A stretch of DNA of 64,000 bases, from assembly GCA_002404995.1 (NCBI GenBank), contig DHKY01000001.1, forward strand, positions 35,422 through 99,421, written 5' to 3'. The stretch is from Caryophanales bacterium UBA4682 (GTDB taxonomy: Bacteria; Bacillota_I; Bacilli_A; RFN20; CAG-288). Below are positions 1 through 7,695 of this stretch, in pieces. The position numbers were made by a program, and so were the translations under genes. Every line of letters starts with the position of its first letter. Position 1 is the stretch's first letter. The notes beneath the pieces were generated by a model. It saw nothing but the letters and a program-made list of their open reading frames with translations. It was not told the DNA's origin and ran no database searches.

Positions 1-2
1 CC

Positions 3-50
3 GTTCACGCCAAGACCGACTACGAAATGAAGATTATCGACATCAAGTAG
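3..50 (+). CDS. 3' end of an unidentified gene cut by the window edge
   Basis: An open frame enters from the left edge and ends at TAG (48-50), encoding the terminal residues VHAKTDYEMKIIDIK. It is too short to assign to a family. It lies upstream of comEA on the same strand, about 90 bp away. Confidence 0.4.
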   Translation, partial: VHAKTDYEMKIIDIK

Positions 51-142
51 TTCAGTCGACTAAAAACTTTTTTGAAATTTTAGACCTAAGATTGTAATTT
101 TCCTCCACTCCATTCCCATATAGAGTAAGGAGGTACAATGCC

Positions 143-697
143 ATGTTAAAAGCAATCATCATCGGCATAGTCGTTACAATCGTAGGTCTTTTTACGTTGA
201 CTGGGATTTCAAAAAGGAAGGAAAGCAATGACAACACACCATCCGCGAATATTCCAACCACAGAAGAAATCTACTCTGATGCCAACCAAGTAAAAGTAGC
301 AATCAGCGGTGAAATCAACCATCCGGGAAGCTACTACATCGGAGTCGAAGACACCTTAAGGGATTTGATTGACAAAGCAGGGGGTGTCACCGAAAAAGCA
401 GACACGAAAGCATACAATCCAAGTGTTCTGATTTCGACTCACACGTCATTTTATATTCCGCCTCGTTCTTCTCCCTCTTCAGCCTGCGTAGAGACTGAAA
501 TCACTAAGGTCAATATCAATACTGCTGACAAGTCTGCCTTGATGTCTATCGGCTTAAGCGAATCAAGAGCCCAAGCAGTCATCGATTATCGAACCAGCAA
601 TGGTCCTTTCCAGACTATCGAAGATATCAGGAACGTTTCTGGAATCGCTGAAGTGACTTTTGGAAAAATAAAAAACAAAATCACAATTTCGGATTAA
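143..697 (+). CDS. comEA: ComEA-like DNA-binding competence protein
   Basis: 184 residues. An N-terminal membrane anchor (about 3-20) is followed by an SLBB-like domain (about 50-106) and a C-terminal tandem helix-hairpin-helix domain (about 120-184, with VNINTADKSALMSIGLSESR and IEDIRNVSGIAEVTF). This is the architecture of ComEA, the membrane-tethered receptor that binds incoming double-stranded DNA during transformation and passes it to ComEC. A strong SD (AAGGAGGT, 127-134) sets the start at 143; an ATG five bases earlier reads only three codons. The stop overlaps the comEC start by one base, so the two are translationally coupled. The family assignment is secure; whether this organism is naturally competent is not shown. 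Confidence 0.9.
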   Translation: MLKAIIIGIVVTIVGLFTLTGISKRKESNDNTPSANIPTTEEIYSDANQVKVAISGEINHPGSYYIGVEDTLRDLIDKAGGVTEKADTKAYNPSVLISTHTSFYIPPRSSPSSACVETEITKVNINTADKSALMSIGLSESRAQAVIDYRTSNGPFQTIEDIRNVSGIAEVTFGKIKNKITISD

Positions 698-2715
698 TGT
701 TCTTCTTAGTCTTTCTTTTCTACTTAATCGGGACATTAAGCGGTCTTCTTTCCCCATATTTTCTATTTCTTCTGATTCTTCCATACAGTTATCTTTTCTT
801 CTATCAGAAAAAGAAAGACTTACGGCTTTTGCTGTTCCTGCTAGTAGTTCTTGCCGGTTTTCTTATTTCCTACTTCTATCCGAAAGGAAACGAAAATGCA
901 AAATCCATAACCGGCATCGTGGTCCAAAGCAAAGACAACTACTTTCTTCTCTGGACCAGGCATGGAAAGTACTACATCAGCCAAAGAAACAATAGTCTTC
1001 CTTTATTCACGATCTTAAAAGCCAACGGATATACGATAGCAATGAAAAGTACTCATTTCGAAAGTGGATTCCGGTTTGACTACTACCTTCTCTCAAAAGG
1101 AGTCCATTTCGAGTTCAAAACAAAAGAAATCAATGTCCTAAGGAACGGGTTCCTCAACAGGAAAAGAATCAAGGAGTATGCAGGCAGCTATCTCGATAAT
1201 GACAGCAGGGCCGTTTTTTCCTCTTTAAGGTTTAAGGATTCGCTCTCGTCACTTTCTGCTTATTCTTCCCTATCGGAACTCAATCTTGGAAACTCCTTGT
1301 CTTTATCTGGTTTTCATCTTTCGTTTACCCTTTCGTTCTTAGCCTTCCTTCTTGGGAAGAAACGTAAGAAAAGGAACCAGTTTGCATCCCTTCTGCTCCC
1401 GGCTTTGTTTCTCTTTCTTAGCGGATTCTCCTATTCCTTTCGTCGCATCTTCCTTATTAGTATCATTTCCTTCTGTTCACAGAAAAAGAAAAGTAGTTAC
1501 CTTGAAAAACTATCCTTAACAGGGACTATCAGGCTAGTCCTAGAACCATACTCTTTAATCGATTCTTCGTTCTACTATGCGTTTCCATTTCTTTTCTTTC
1601 TAGCCATCTTCCAGTCTAAAAGAGAGCATGATATTCATTCCTTCCTTCGTTTTTATATTGTGATGACTCTCTTTTATTTTCCATATCACCTTTATCAGAG
1701 TTACTCATTTTCTTTTTTATCCCCTCTTTTCCAAAGGCTGCTAGTTCCTTATTCGCATCTGCTGTTTTTCTTTTCCGTTTTAGTCCTCGTTTGCCCTATC
1801 TCAGGATTCCTTTATTGTTATTTAGTGAAAGGATATCTTTTCCTAGTAAAAAGCAGGTCTGATTTTCGAATCGAGGTCCCAAGCGGAAAGCCACTCCTGT
1901 TTTTGGTAGTTCTTTACTATTCATTTCTTGTTCTGCTTTTCCTCTTTTTCCGATATGGATACAAGGGTCCGATGAAAAAAAACGGAATTGTTCTATCAAT
2001 TTCGATTTCTCTTTTCTTTGTTCCTGACTATCTTCCCCATCAAGAAGTCACGTTTCTTGATGTCGGGCAAGGAGATTGCACTCTTGTCCGAAATGGCAGA
2101 AAAAATATCCTATTTGATACAGGAGGCAGTATCAAAAACGATTTGGCAAAGGAATGTCTGATACCGTATTTTCAAAAAAGAAAAATCAGATCCATTGATG
2201 CGGTCATCCTCACACATTATGACTATGACCATGCAGGAGCCCTGGAGTCTCTCAAAAACAATTTTGAAGTCAAGGAAGTCTATGACCGAAATGATTTTCT
2301 ATCCAATCAAAACAGCAGGATTATTGGAGGTCTTGTGGTCAAGAATCTGAACACCTATCACCTTTCGGAGGAAGAAAATGATTTGTCTGGAGTCTATCAA
2401 TTTACTATTGGAAAGAAAAAGATTCTCATCAGGGGCGATGCTCCAGTCAAAGTCGAAAAGAAAATCCTTGAAAGCGGAGAAGACTTACATTGTGATTATC
2501 TTAAAGTCGGACATCATGGGTCAAAAACCTCTTCTTCCTATGAATTCCTTAAGAAAGCAAATCCAGAAGAGGCTTTTATCTCAGTCGGATACAAAAACTC
2601 TTATGGATTGCCAAACAAAGAAGTGATGAACAACCTGATTGCTCTAAACATTCCCTATTATCGAACAGATGAAGAGGGAACCATCACGCGAAACATATCC
2701 TTTTCTTTGCTTTGA
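697..2715 (+). CDS. comEC: ComEC/Rec2 DNA uptake channel
   Basis: 672 residues, somewhat shorter than the usual 750 or so. N-terminal membrane segments (1-60) lead into a soluble OB-like region, then a multi-pass Competence domain (about 175-430, including the conserved LSGFHLS stretch). The C-terminus is a metallo-beta-lactamase-like domain with LDVGQGDC (about 453), THYDYDHAGAL (about 506, in place of the usual SHxDxDH) and GHHGSKTSS (about 607). ComEC forms the channel that moves single-stranded DNA across the membrane; the MBL domain is thought to degrade the other strand. It overlaps the comEA stop by one base. A promoter for coaX lies inside its last codons. Confidence 0.92.
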   Translation: MFFLVFLFYLIGTLSGLLSPYFLFLLILPYSYLFFYQKKKDLRLLLFLLVVLAGFLISYFYPKGNENAKSITGIVVQSKDNYFLLWTRHGKYYISQRNNSLPLFTILKANGYTIAMKSTHFESGFRFDYYLLSKGVHFEFKTKEINVLRNGFLNRKRIKEYAGSYLDNDSRAVFSSLRFKDSLSSLSAYSSLSELNLGNSLSLSGFHLSFTLSFLAFLLGKKRKKRNQFASLLLPALFLFLSGFSYSFRRIFLISIISFCSQKKKSSYLEKLSLTGTIRLVLEPYSLIDSSFYYAFPFLFFLAIFQSKREHDIHSFLRFYIVMTLFYFPYHLYQSYSFSFLSPLFQRLLVPYSHLLFFFSVLVLVCPISGFLYCYLVKGYLFLVKSRSDFRIEVPSGKPLLFLVVLYYSFLVLLFLFFRYGYKGPMKKNGIVLSISISLFFVPDYLPHQEVTFLDVGQGDCTLVRNGRKNILFDTGGSIKNDLAKECLIPYFQKRKIRSIDAVILTHYDYDHAGALESLKNNFEVKEVYDRNDFLSNQNSRIIGGLVVKNLNTYHLSEEENDLSGVYQFTIGKKKILIRGDAPVKVEKKILESGEDLHCDYLKVGHHGSKTSSSYEFLKKANPEEAFISVGYKNSYGLPNKEVMNNLIALNIPYYRTDEEGTITRNISFSLL

Positions 2716-2735
2716 TTCCCTCCTATCTTTATAAT
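2707..2735 (+). promoter_or_regulatory. Internal promoter for coaX within the comEC 3' end
   Basis: -35 TTGCTT (2707-2712), 17-bp spacer, perfect -10 TATAAT (2730-2735). The predicted transcription start is about 2742, three bases before the ATG at 2745, and no SD precedes that ATG. Seen in sequence; activity is inferred. Confidence 0.55.
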
Positions 2736-2744
2736 AGTGACGCC

Positions 2745-3554
2745 ATGGAAACAAATCACGGACAGGATTTTTATCTCTTTGCCGACATCGGAAACTCTAC
2801 AATCGATTTCCTTTCTTTTGATGAGGAAAAAATAGAAACCAAGAAAATCGATACTCATAACCGCGAATCAATCCTTTCTTACCTTTCGAACTTCCAGGAT
2901 AAGCAAAGACTATCCGTCACGATTTCCTCCGTCAATTCCGATGGACTGAATGCAATCAGGGATTTTCTTTCCTCTTATCAAGGAGAAAAGAAGCTCTTCC
3001 TTCTTTCTCCGGAAAGCAGGGAATCCTACGCCAAAGCAAACAGACTAAAGGTCGAAAACGTTTCATTCCTAGGCTCGGATCTCTTCTGTGATATCATCGC
3101 CGAAGAAAACAAAAACGGACAAATCATTATTGATTTAGGAACAGCTAGCAAGATTCTCTATCTCTCCAAGGAAAACATCTTCTATGGTTGCTCGATTTTC
3201 CCGGGTCTAAGCTCCTTTCCGAGAACGTTGAATAGGACCACCGATTTACTTGAAAGGGTGAACTTAAGGAGCACGCCTAAGCTCGTCTCACTGGAAACAC
3301 AGGAATGCATCTCTTCTGGAACCATCAATGGCGGCGCAAGTCTGATTGCCGGCAGGGTCAATGCAAGGAAGAAGGAATATAATTGTGAAGATGCGGATGT
3401 CTATCTAACGGGCGGGAATGCCTATCTTATCAAAGACAATCTAAGACGATTCGGATTAACAGGTTTCACCTACGATCCTTATCATATCAGGAAAGGATTA
3501 AGGCACCTTACCCCGCCGAAATCCTATGAAAGACTTATCCAAAGGAGGAAATAA
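2745..3554 (+). CDS. coaX: Type III pantothenate kinase (CoaX)
   Basis: 269 residues from the ATG at 2745. An in-frame TTG at 2712 overlapping the comEC stop would add 11 residues, but it lacks an SD and the ATG sits right behind a good promoter. CoaX is an ASKHA-fold kinase that phosphorylates pantothenate, the first step of CoA synthesis. FADIGNSTIDF matches the N-terminal phosphate loop, IIDLGTASK the second, and GCSIFPGLSS and YLTGGNA the remaining conserved blocks. The usual GxDR motif reads GSDLF here, a substitution of the arginine worth noting. pepV starts 1 bp downstream. With the CoaE domain at 34147-35529 it supplies both ends of CoA synthesis. Confidence 0.82.
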   Translation: METNHGQDFYLFADIGNSTIDFLSFDEEKIETKKIDTHNRESILSYLSNFQDKQRLSVTISSVNSDGLNAIRDFLSSYQGEKKLFLLSPESRESYAKANRLKVENVSFLGSDLFCDIIAEENKNGQIIIDLGTASKILYLSKENIFYGCSIFPGLSSFPRTLNRTTDLLERVNLRSTPKLVSLETQECISSGTINGGASLIAGRVNARKKEYNCEDADVYLTGGNAYLIKDNLRRFGLTGFTYDPYHIRKGLRHLTPPKSYERLIQRRK

Positions 3555-3555
3555 A

Positions 3556-4977
3556 ATGAAAGAAAATGCAATGCCGGTCGAAATTAAGGAAACGAATTAC
3601 CAGAAATTAGTCGCACCCTATAAGGAAGAAGCTTTTCAGGCTCTGAAAGAACTTGTCAGCATTCCTTCTGTCTTAGACGAAAACACAAAAAGCGAGACAA
3701 GGCCTTTTGGAAAAGGCGTAGATGAAGCACTGAGCTTTGTCGCGGAGCTCGGAAAGAAGCTTGGCTTCTCTGTCAATCGCTGTGACAATTACATCACGGA
3801 GCTGACCAACGGAGAAGGAGAGAAGACTTTCGACATCTACGCACACTGTGACGTAGTTCCGGTCAAGAAAGAAAACTGGCATCATGATCCGTTCCAGCTG
3901 ACCTTAGAAGAAGGCAACATCAGGTACGGACGTGGAACCAGTGATGACAAAGGACCTGGGCTGAGCTGTCTCTTTGCCGTGAAAGCCTTGAGGGACAATC
4001 ATCGTCTTGGAGGATATAAGCTTCGTTTCCTCTTCGGTGGCAACGAAGAAAACGATTCTTTAGGTCTGAAGCACTATTTCCATGCCCTGAACAAAGGCTA
4101 TCCGACATTAGGTATCTCTCCGGATGCCGATTATCCTCTCATCTATGCGGAGAAAAGCATCTATGCTTATGAGGCTGATTATAACCTCAGTCTTCCTCTC
4201 GTTGAGGACTTTGCCTTAGGATCTGCTCTTAACATCGTCTTAGCTTCAGCTACCGTTACTCTGAAAGGTGATATAGAAAAGGCAAAAGACCTTGCCAAAG
4301 AATACGGAAAAGAATATCCGAAAGTAAAGATTTCCTTCGATGGAAACAAGGTTACCTTCCTCGGGCATCCCTATCATGGTTCTAGGCCTTGGAACGGAAT
4401 CAATGCCGGACTCCATCTTCTGAATTTCCTTGGCATCCTATTCCATAAGCCAGAACTTTCCGAAATCTTCAAAGACTACGAAGACGGAAGGGGCACTCAT
4501 TTCGGAGGAAACTTCAAGAACGTCCATTTTACCGAATCTTCCTACAATGTCGGAAGAATCAACTATGATGGAAACAAGCTGTCTTTATTCGTCAATGTCC
4601 GTTTCCCGTCAGACAGGAAAGCAGAAACCATCAGGGATAATCTGAAAAAGCACGATAATGCCGCTTATACTCTTCTTGGGGGAAGCGACGGATTTGTCGC
4701 CGATCCAGAATCCGACTTTGTCAGAATCCTCTTGAAATCCTATCAGGAAGAAACCGGAGATATCAAATCGAAGCCGGAAGCCATCGGCGGCGGAACCTAT
4801 GCACGCGAAAGCAAAAACTCCGTTGCTTTCGGAAGTCAGTTCCCTGGCCGTGATTACCGCAGGCATGGTGATGACGAGTTCTTCCCGCTTTCTGATTTCT
4901 ACGATTCTAGGCAGATCTATGCCCATGCCATCGACAAGATTTCCGAGTATCTACGCACAGGAAAGAAGGATTTCTAA
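3556..4977 (+). CDS. pepV: Dipeptidase PepV-like M20 metallopeptidase
   Basis: 473 residues. The SD AAAGGAGG (3541-3548) fixes the start at 3556 rather than ten codons upstream. M20A zinc motifs are visible: HCDVVPV with the PepV-type tryptophan (ENWHHDPF), RGTSDDKGP and GGNEENDS, then GGGTYAR near the end. PepV is a cytosolic carnosinase-like dipeptidase that cleaves dipeptides with an unblocked N-terminus. Length matches the family (about 470). It lies between coaX (1 bp gap) and trmB (1-base overlap) and is probably cotranscribed with both. Confidence 0.88.
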   Translation: MKENAMPVEIKETNYQKLVAPYKEEAFQALKELVSIPSVLDENTKSETRPFGKGVDEALSFVAELGKKLGFSVNRCDNYITELTNGEGEKTFDIYAHCDVVPVKKENWHHDPFQLTLEEGNIRYGRGTSDDKGPGLSCLFAVKALRDNHRLGGYKLRFLFGGNEENDSLGLKHYFHALNKGYPTLGISPDADYPLIYAEKSIYAYEADYNLSLPLVEDFALGSALNIVLASATVTLKGDIEKAKDLAKEYGKEYPKVKISFDGNKVTFLGHPYHGSRPWNGINAGLHLLNFLGILFHKPELSEIFKDYEDGRGTHFGGNFKNVHFTESSYNVGRINYDGNKLSLFVNVRFPSDRKAETIRDNLKKHDNAAYTLLGGSDGFVADPESDFVRILLKSYQEETGDIKSKPEAIGGGTYARESKNSVAFGSQFPGRDYRRHGDDEFFPLSDFYDSRQIYAHAIDKISEYLRTGKKDF

Positions 4978-5600
4978 TGCGCTTGCGTCACAAAAAATGG
5001 CAGGATCGCGTCCTGACAGAAAACCAGGATATCGGGAAAGACCTTTCTTCCTTCAATCCAGAATCTGTCAAAGACTACCAAAGGCTTGAAATCGGCTCTG
5101 GATGCGGCGGCTTCCTTATCGATAGGGCTAAAAAACAACCCGAGAAAAAATTCCTCGGAGTCGAAATCAACCAGACTGCTTTTGCGATTGCAGTCAAAAA
5201 AGCAAGCAGTGAAAAAGAAGAAGCAAAGAACTTTACTTTCCTTAATTCTCCGATTGAACGGATTTTTCCTCTTGTACAAGATGAACAGCTTGAAGCAATT
5301 TTCATCAACTTCCCCGACCCTTGGCCCAAAAAACGTCAAAGGAAACGAAGACTTTCCTATCCCGATCGATTGAAAGAATACTATCGCAGGCTGAAAAAAG
5401 GCGGAAAAATCTATTTCCGCACGGACAATACCGATTTGTTCAATGATAGCGTCGAATACTTCAAAAGCGTCAACCTCTATCAAATTGAAGTTATTGAACC
5501 TTTCCTGTCTGAAACCCAGACCACTCTTTCCCCTACGGAATATGAGAATAAATTCCGTGCAAAAGGAGTTAGGATTCATCTGCTGGTTGCTTCGAAATAA
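4977..5600 (+). CDS. trmB: tRNA (guanine-N7)-methyltransferase
   Basis: 207 residues. Class I SAM methyltransferase with the SAM-binding EIGSGCGGFL near the N-terminus, FPDPWPKKRQRKRRL (the TrmB signature) in the middle, and FRTDNTDLF and SPTEYENKF in the C-terminal half. TrmB makes m7G46 in the tRNA variable loop. ATG overlaps the pepV stop by one base (TAATG). It is the last gene of the run that begins at comEA. Confidence 0.93.
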   Translation: MRLRHKKWQDRVLTENQDIGKDLSSFNPESVKDYQRLEIGSGCGGFLIDRAKKQPEKKFLGVEINQTAFAIAVKKASSEKEEAKNFTFLNSPIERIFPLVQDEQLEAIFINFPDPWPKKRQRKRRLSYPDRLKEYYRRLKKGGKIYFRTDNTDLFNDSVEYFKSVNLYQIEVIEPFLSETQTTLSPTEYENKFRAKGVRIHLLVASK

Positions 5601-5612
5601 AGTCAATGTCCC

Positions 5613-5641
5613 TTGACACACCCCTATAGAGAGCCTAAGCT
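5613..5641 (+). promoter_or_regulatory. Possible promoter of the peptide/ABC locus
   Basis: A perfect -35 TTGACA (5613-5618) is followed at 17 bp by a poor -10, TAAGCT (5636-5641). The perfect -35 with a weak -10 would suit an activated promoter. An imperfect direct repeat, ATrGTAAATCTrTTTyT, occurs downstream at about 5669 and again at about 5727 and might be a regulator site. Tentative. Confidence 0.3.
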
Positions 5642-5659
5642 TTTATAGATTCTATTATT

Positions 5660-5812
5660 ATGAAATTTATGGTAAATCTATTTCTTGTTCCTAGGATGTT
5701 GCTTACAAATACAGGATCACTTTCTTATAGTAAATCTGTTTTTGCTAGTCAAAGAAGCCATTCGAATCATCAAGATATACCTGGATTTGAATATTCTTAC
5801 GGACTATATTAG
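5660..5812 (+). CDS. Small secreted-peptide candidate upstream of an ABC exporter pair
   Basis: A 50-codon open frame, below the usual length cutoff, ending 2 bp before the first ABC gene. The N-terminal 29 residues resemble a weak export signal (MKFMVNLFLVP, then MLL) ending in SVFA, which has V at -3 and A at -1 as a signal peptidase I site would. Cleavage would release a 21-residue peptide rich in S, H, Y and G: SQRSHSNHQDIPGFEYSYGL plus a final Y. No SD is seen, and the hydrophobic core is interrupted by P and R, so this may not be a real gene. The position suggests a bacteriocin, pheromone or leader peptide handled by the transporter; that is inference. Confidence 0.35.
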   Translation: MKFMVNLFLVPRMLLTNTGSLSYSKSVFASQRSHSNHQDIPGFEYSYGLY

Positions 5813-5814
5813 AA

Positions 5815-7695
5815 ATGATTGAAATAGAAAACCTCTGTAAGAGTTATGGACACCAGACTGTATTCAATCATCTTTCTTTTCAGCTTCCTTCCACAGGTCT
5901 TTGCATACTCGTAGGCAAAAATGGTTCAGGAAAGAGCACATTGCTTTCGATTTTAGCAGGGCGAGATACGAACTACAGAGGCGAATTCCGAAACAACAAA
6001 GATAAGATAACGCAATCCAATTCCGACTTCTTTGCTAGCCAGTTTGTTTCTTTTCTTCCTCAGGATAGTCTTGTCTTCGAAGATGAAAATGTCTTGGAAA
6101 ATGTCTGCCTTTTATCCGAAAAGAAAAACAAAATCAGAGCAGAGAACTGCTTAAGACAAGTTGGATTGGAAGATAGAAAAGAACAACTGGCTTCGTATCT
6201 TTCAACTGGAGAAAAGCAAAGACTATGTCTTGCCCGTGCTCTTTATGATTTGAAAGATATTCTTCTTTGTGATGAGATTACGTCAAATCTTGATGAAGAA
6301 AACAAGCAAATCATTCTAAATATTCTAAAAGAAGTCAGCAAGACCCATCTTGTCTTATTTGCAACTCATGATGACGTTCAAGACTTTAAAGATCTTTCAC
6401 CGCACATATTATCCATAAATGACAGAAAGATTTCGTTTTCTGATGCTTTTTCGTTATGTGAAAAGAATCAAGCGTTGAGTCAGAAAAAGCAATCTTTTTC
6501 TTCTGTTTCTAGTCTTTATTCACAATGGAAAGAAGATAAAAAATCTCATTTTTTCCTTTTTTTCATCTCTTTCTTTTTTGTTGTGCTGACAATCTTCTCA
6601 GGAAGCCTATACTACTCCTTTGAAATAGTTTCCAAGGGTAATATCCAACAAGATAATTATCAGATCTTAAAAGACCGAGAATCCGACCTAGTCTATGATT
6701 CTTACCTTTCCTCTTCTCCAATCTTTATCTGCAACAAACAAAATGGATTAGATGGAGAAGAATTGAAGATTTATAACACTATTGTTCCTATTCTTCCTCA
6801 GGAAATCAAATTAGGAACAATCGGAGCTGTGTTTCACATTCCATCCCAAAGCTATGTTTCTAAAAATATAAAGCTTATTTCCGGAAGAATCCCAGACAAA
6901 GAAGGTGAAATCAGGATTTCATCTTACACATCAGATTTAGAATCAACAACGGATTCCAAAGCAAAGGAAATAAAAATCGGTCAAAATTCATTTTCTGTAG
7001 TCGGGGTTTACGAAGGAAAAGACCCCAACAAACTTAGGACCCGATTAAAAGACAAAATCAATCCAGTTCAACGTGATTTTTATATGTCTTATTCGTTCCT
7101 GAGCGGATCCGTATTTCTCTATTCTAATCGGTTCCAGAATTTCATCAGTGCTTTTCCAAACAGTTTATCCAATCAAAAAATCAGGAAAGAAAAGCAGATC
7201 AACAAATCAGAAACAATATTCTGGGAAGATTACCTTCTTAGCAATCAAAGCGGAAAGAATCTTATCCATTTTCTTTCCGCTAAATTTTCCTCTCCTATGT
7301 TTTATCAGATTTTCCTAATTTCCTATTCTTCATTTATCGTTGTCTTTCTTATATCTTTTTATATACGAAACAAGCGGCGCTACCTGCTGAAGCGTTATCT
7401 AGGAATATCCAGAAAAGTACTCAACCTGAACAATTTGCTGCTTTTTAGCAGGACAGAAATTTTTTCTCTGTTATTCGGTATAGGAATCGGTTCACTTTCT
7501 GTCTTTCTTGTCTCACACTTCGTTTCCAAACAGCTTATTTCAAAAATCACACTTCCCGTTTTGATCTTTTGCCCTTACTCTTACCTCTATTGCATTCTAA
7601 TCGTTTTTAGCTTTGTCATTCTTTTCTTTACTACATTGAATCTCTTATCTCCAAAGAACATCTCAAAAAGACTATATGAGGTAAAGAAAAAATGA
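5815..7695 (+). CDS. ATPase-permease fusion ABC transporter, MacB/FtsX-like (subunit 1)
   Basis: 626 residues. The ATPase domain (1-210) has Walker A GKNGSGKS (34-41), signature LSTGE (129-133), Walker B with catalytic Glu (DILLCDE, 148-154) and switch His 184. TM1 is at about 246-263, followed by an extracellular domain of some 230 residues containing a MacB-core-like stretch (ISGRIPDKEGEIRISS), then three C-terminal TM helices (about 508-527, 555-575, 590-615). This is the type VII ABC topology used for peptide or lipoprotein export and antimicrobial-peptide resistance. It follows the small peptide frame by 2 bp and overlaps the next gene by ATGA. No SD is evident. Substrate unknown. Confidence 0.8.
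   Translation: MIEIENLCKSYGHQTVFNHLSFQLPSTGLCILVGKNGSGKSTLLSILAGRDTNYRGEFRNNKDKITQSNSDFFASQFVSFLPQDSLVFEDENVLENVCLLSEKKNKIRAENCLRQVGLEDRKEQLASYLSTGEKQRLCLARALYDLKDILLCDEITSNLDEENKQIILNILKEVSKTHLVLFATHDDVQDFKDLSPHILSINDRKISFSDAFSLCEKNQALSQKKQSFSSVSSLYSQWKEDKKSHFFLFFISFFFVVLTIFSGSLYYSFEIVSKGNIQQDNYQILKDRESDLVYDSYLSSSPIFICNKQNGLDGEELKIYNTIVPILPQEIKLGTIGAVFHIPSQSYVSKNIKLISGRIPDKEGEIRISSYTSDLESTTDSKAKEIKIGQNSFSVVGVYEGKDPNKLRTRLKDKINPVQRDFYMSYSFLSGSVFLYSNRFQNFISAFPNSLSNQKIRKEKQINKSETIFWEDYLLSNQSGKNLIHFLSAKFSSPMFYQIFLISYSSFIVVFLISFYIRNKRRYLLKRYLGISRKVLNLNNLLLFSRTEIFSLLFGIGIGSLSVFLVSHFVSKQLISKITLPVLIFCPYSYLYCILIVFSFVILFFTTLNLLSPKNISKRLYEVKKK

Noticed and set aside
4974..5621. 215-codon open frame antisense to trmB
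   Set aside because: trmB carries all family motifs on the plus strand; the antisense product is low-complexity Phe-rich.
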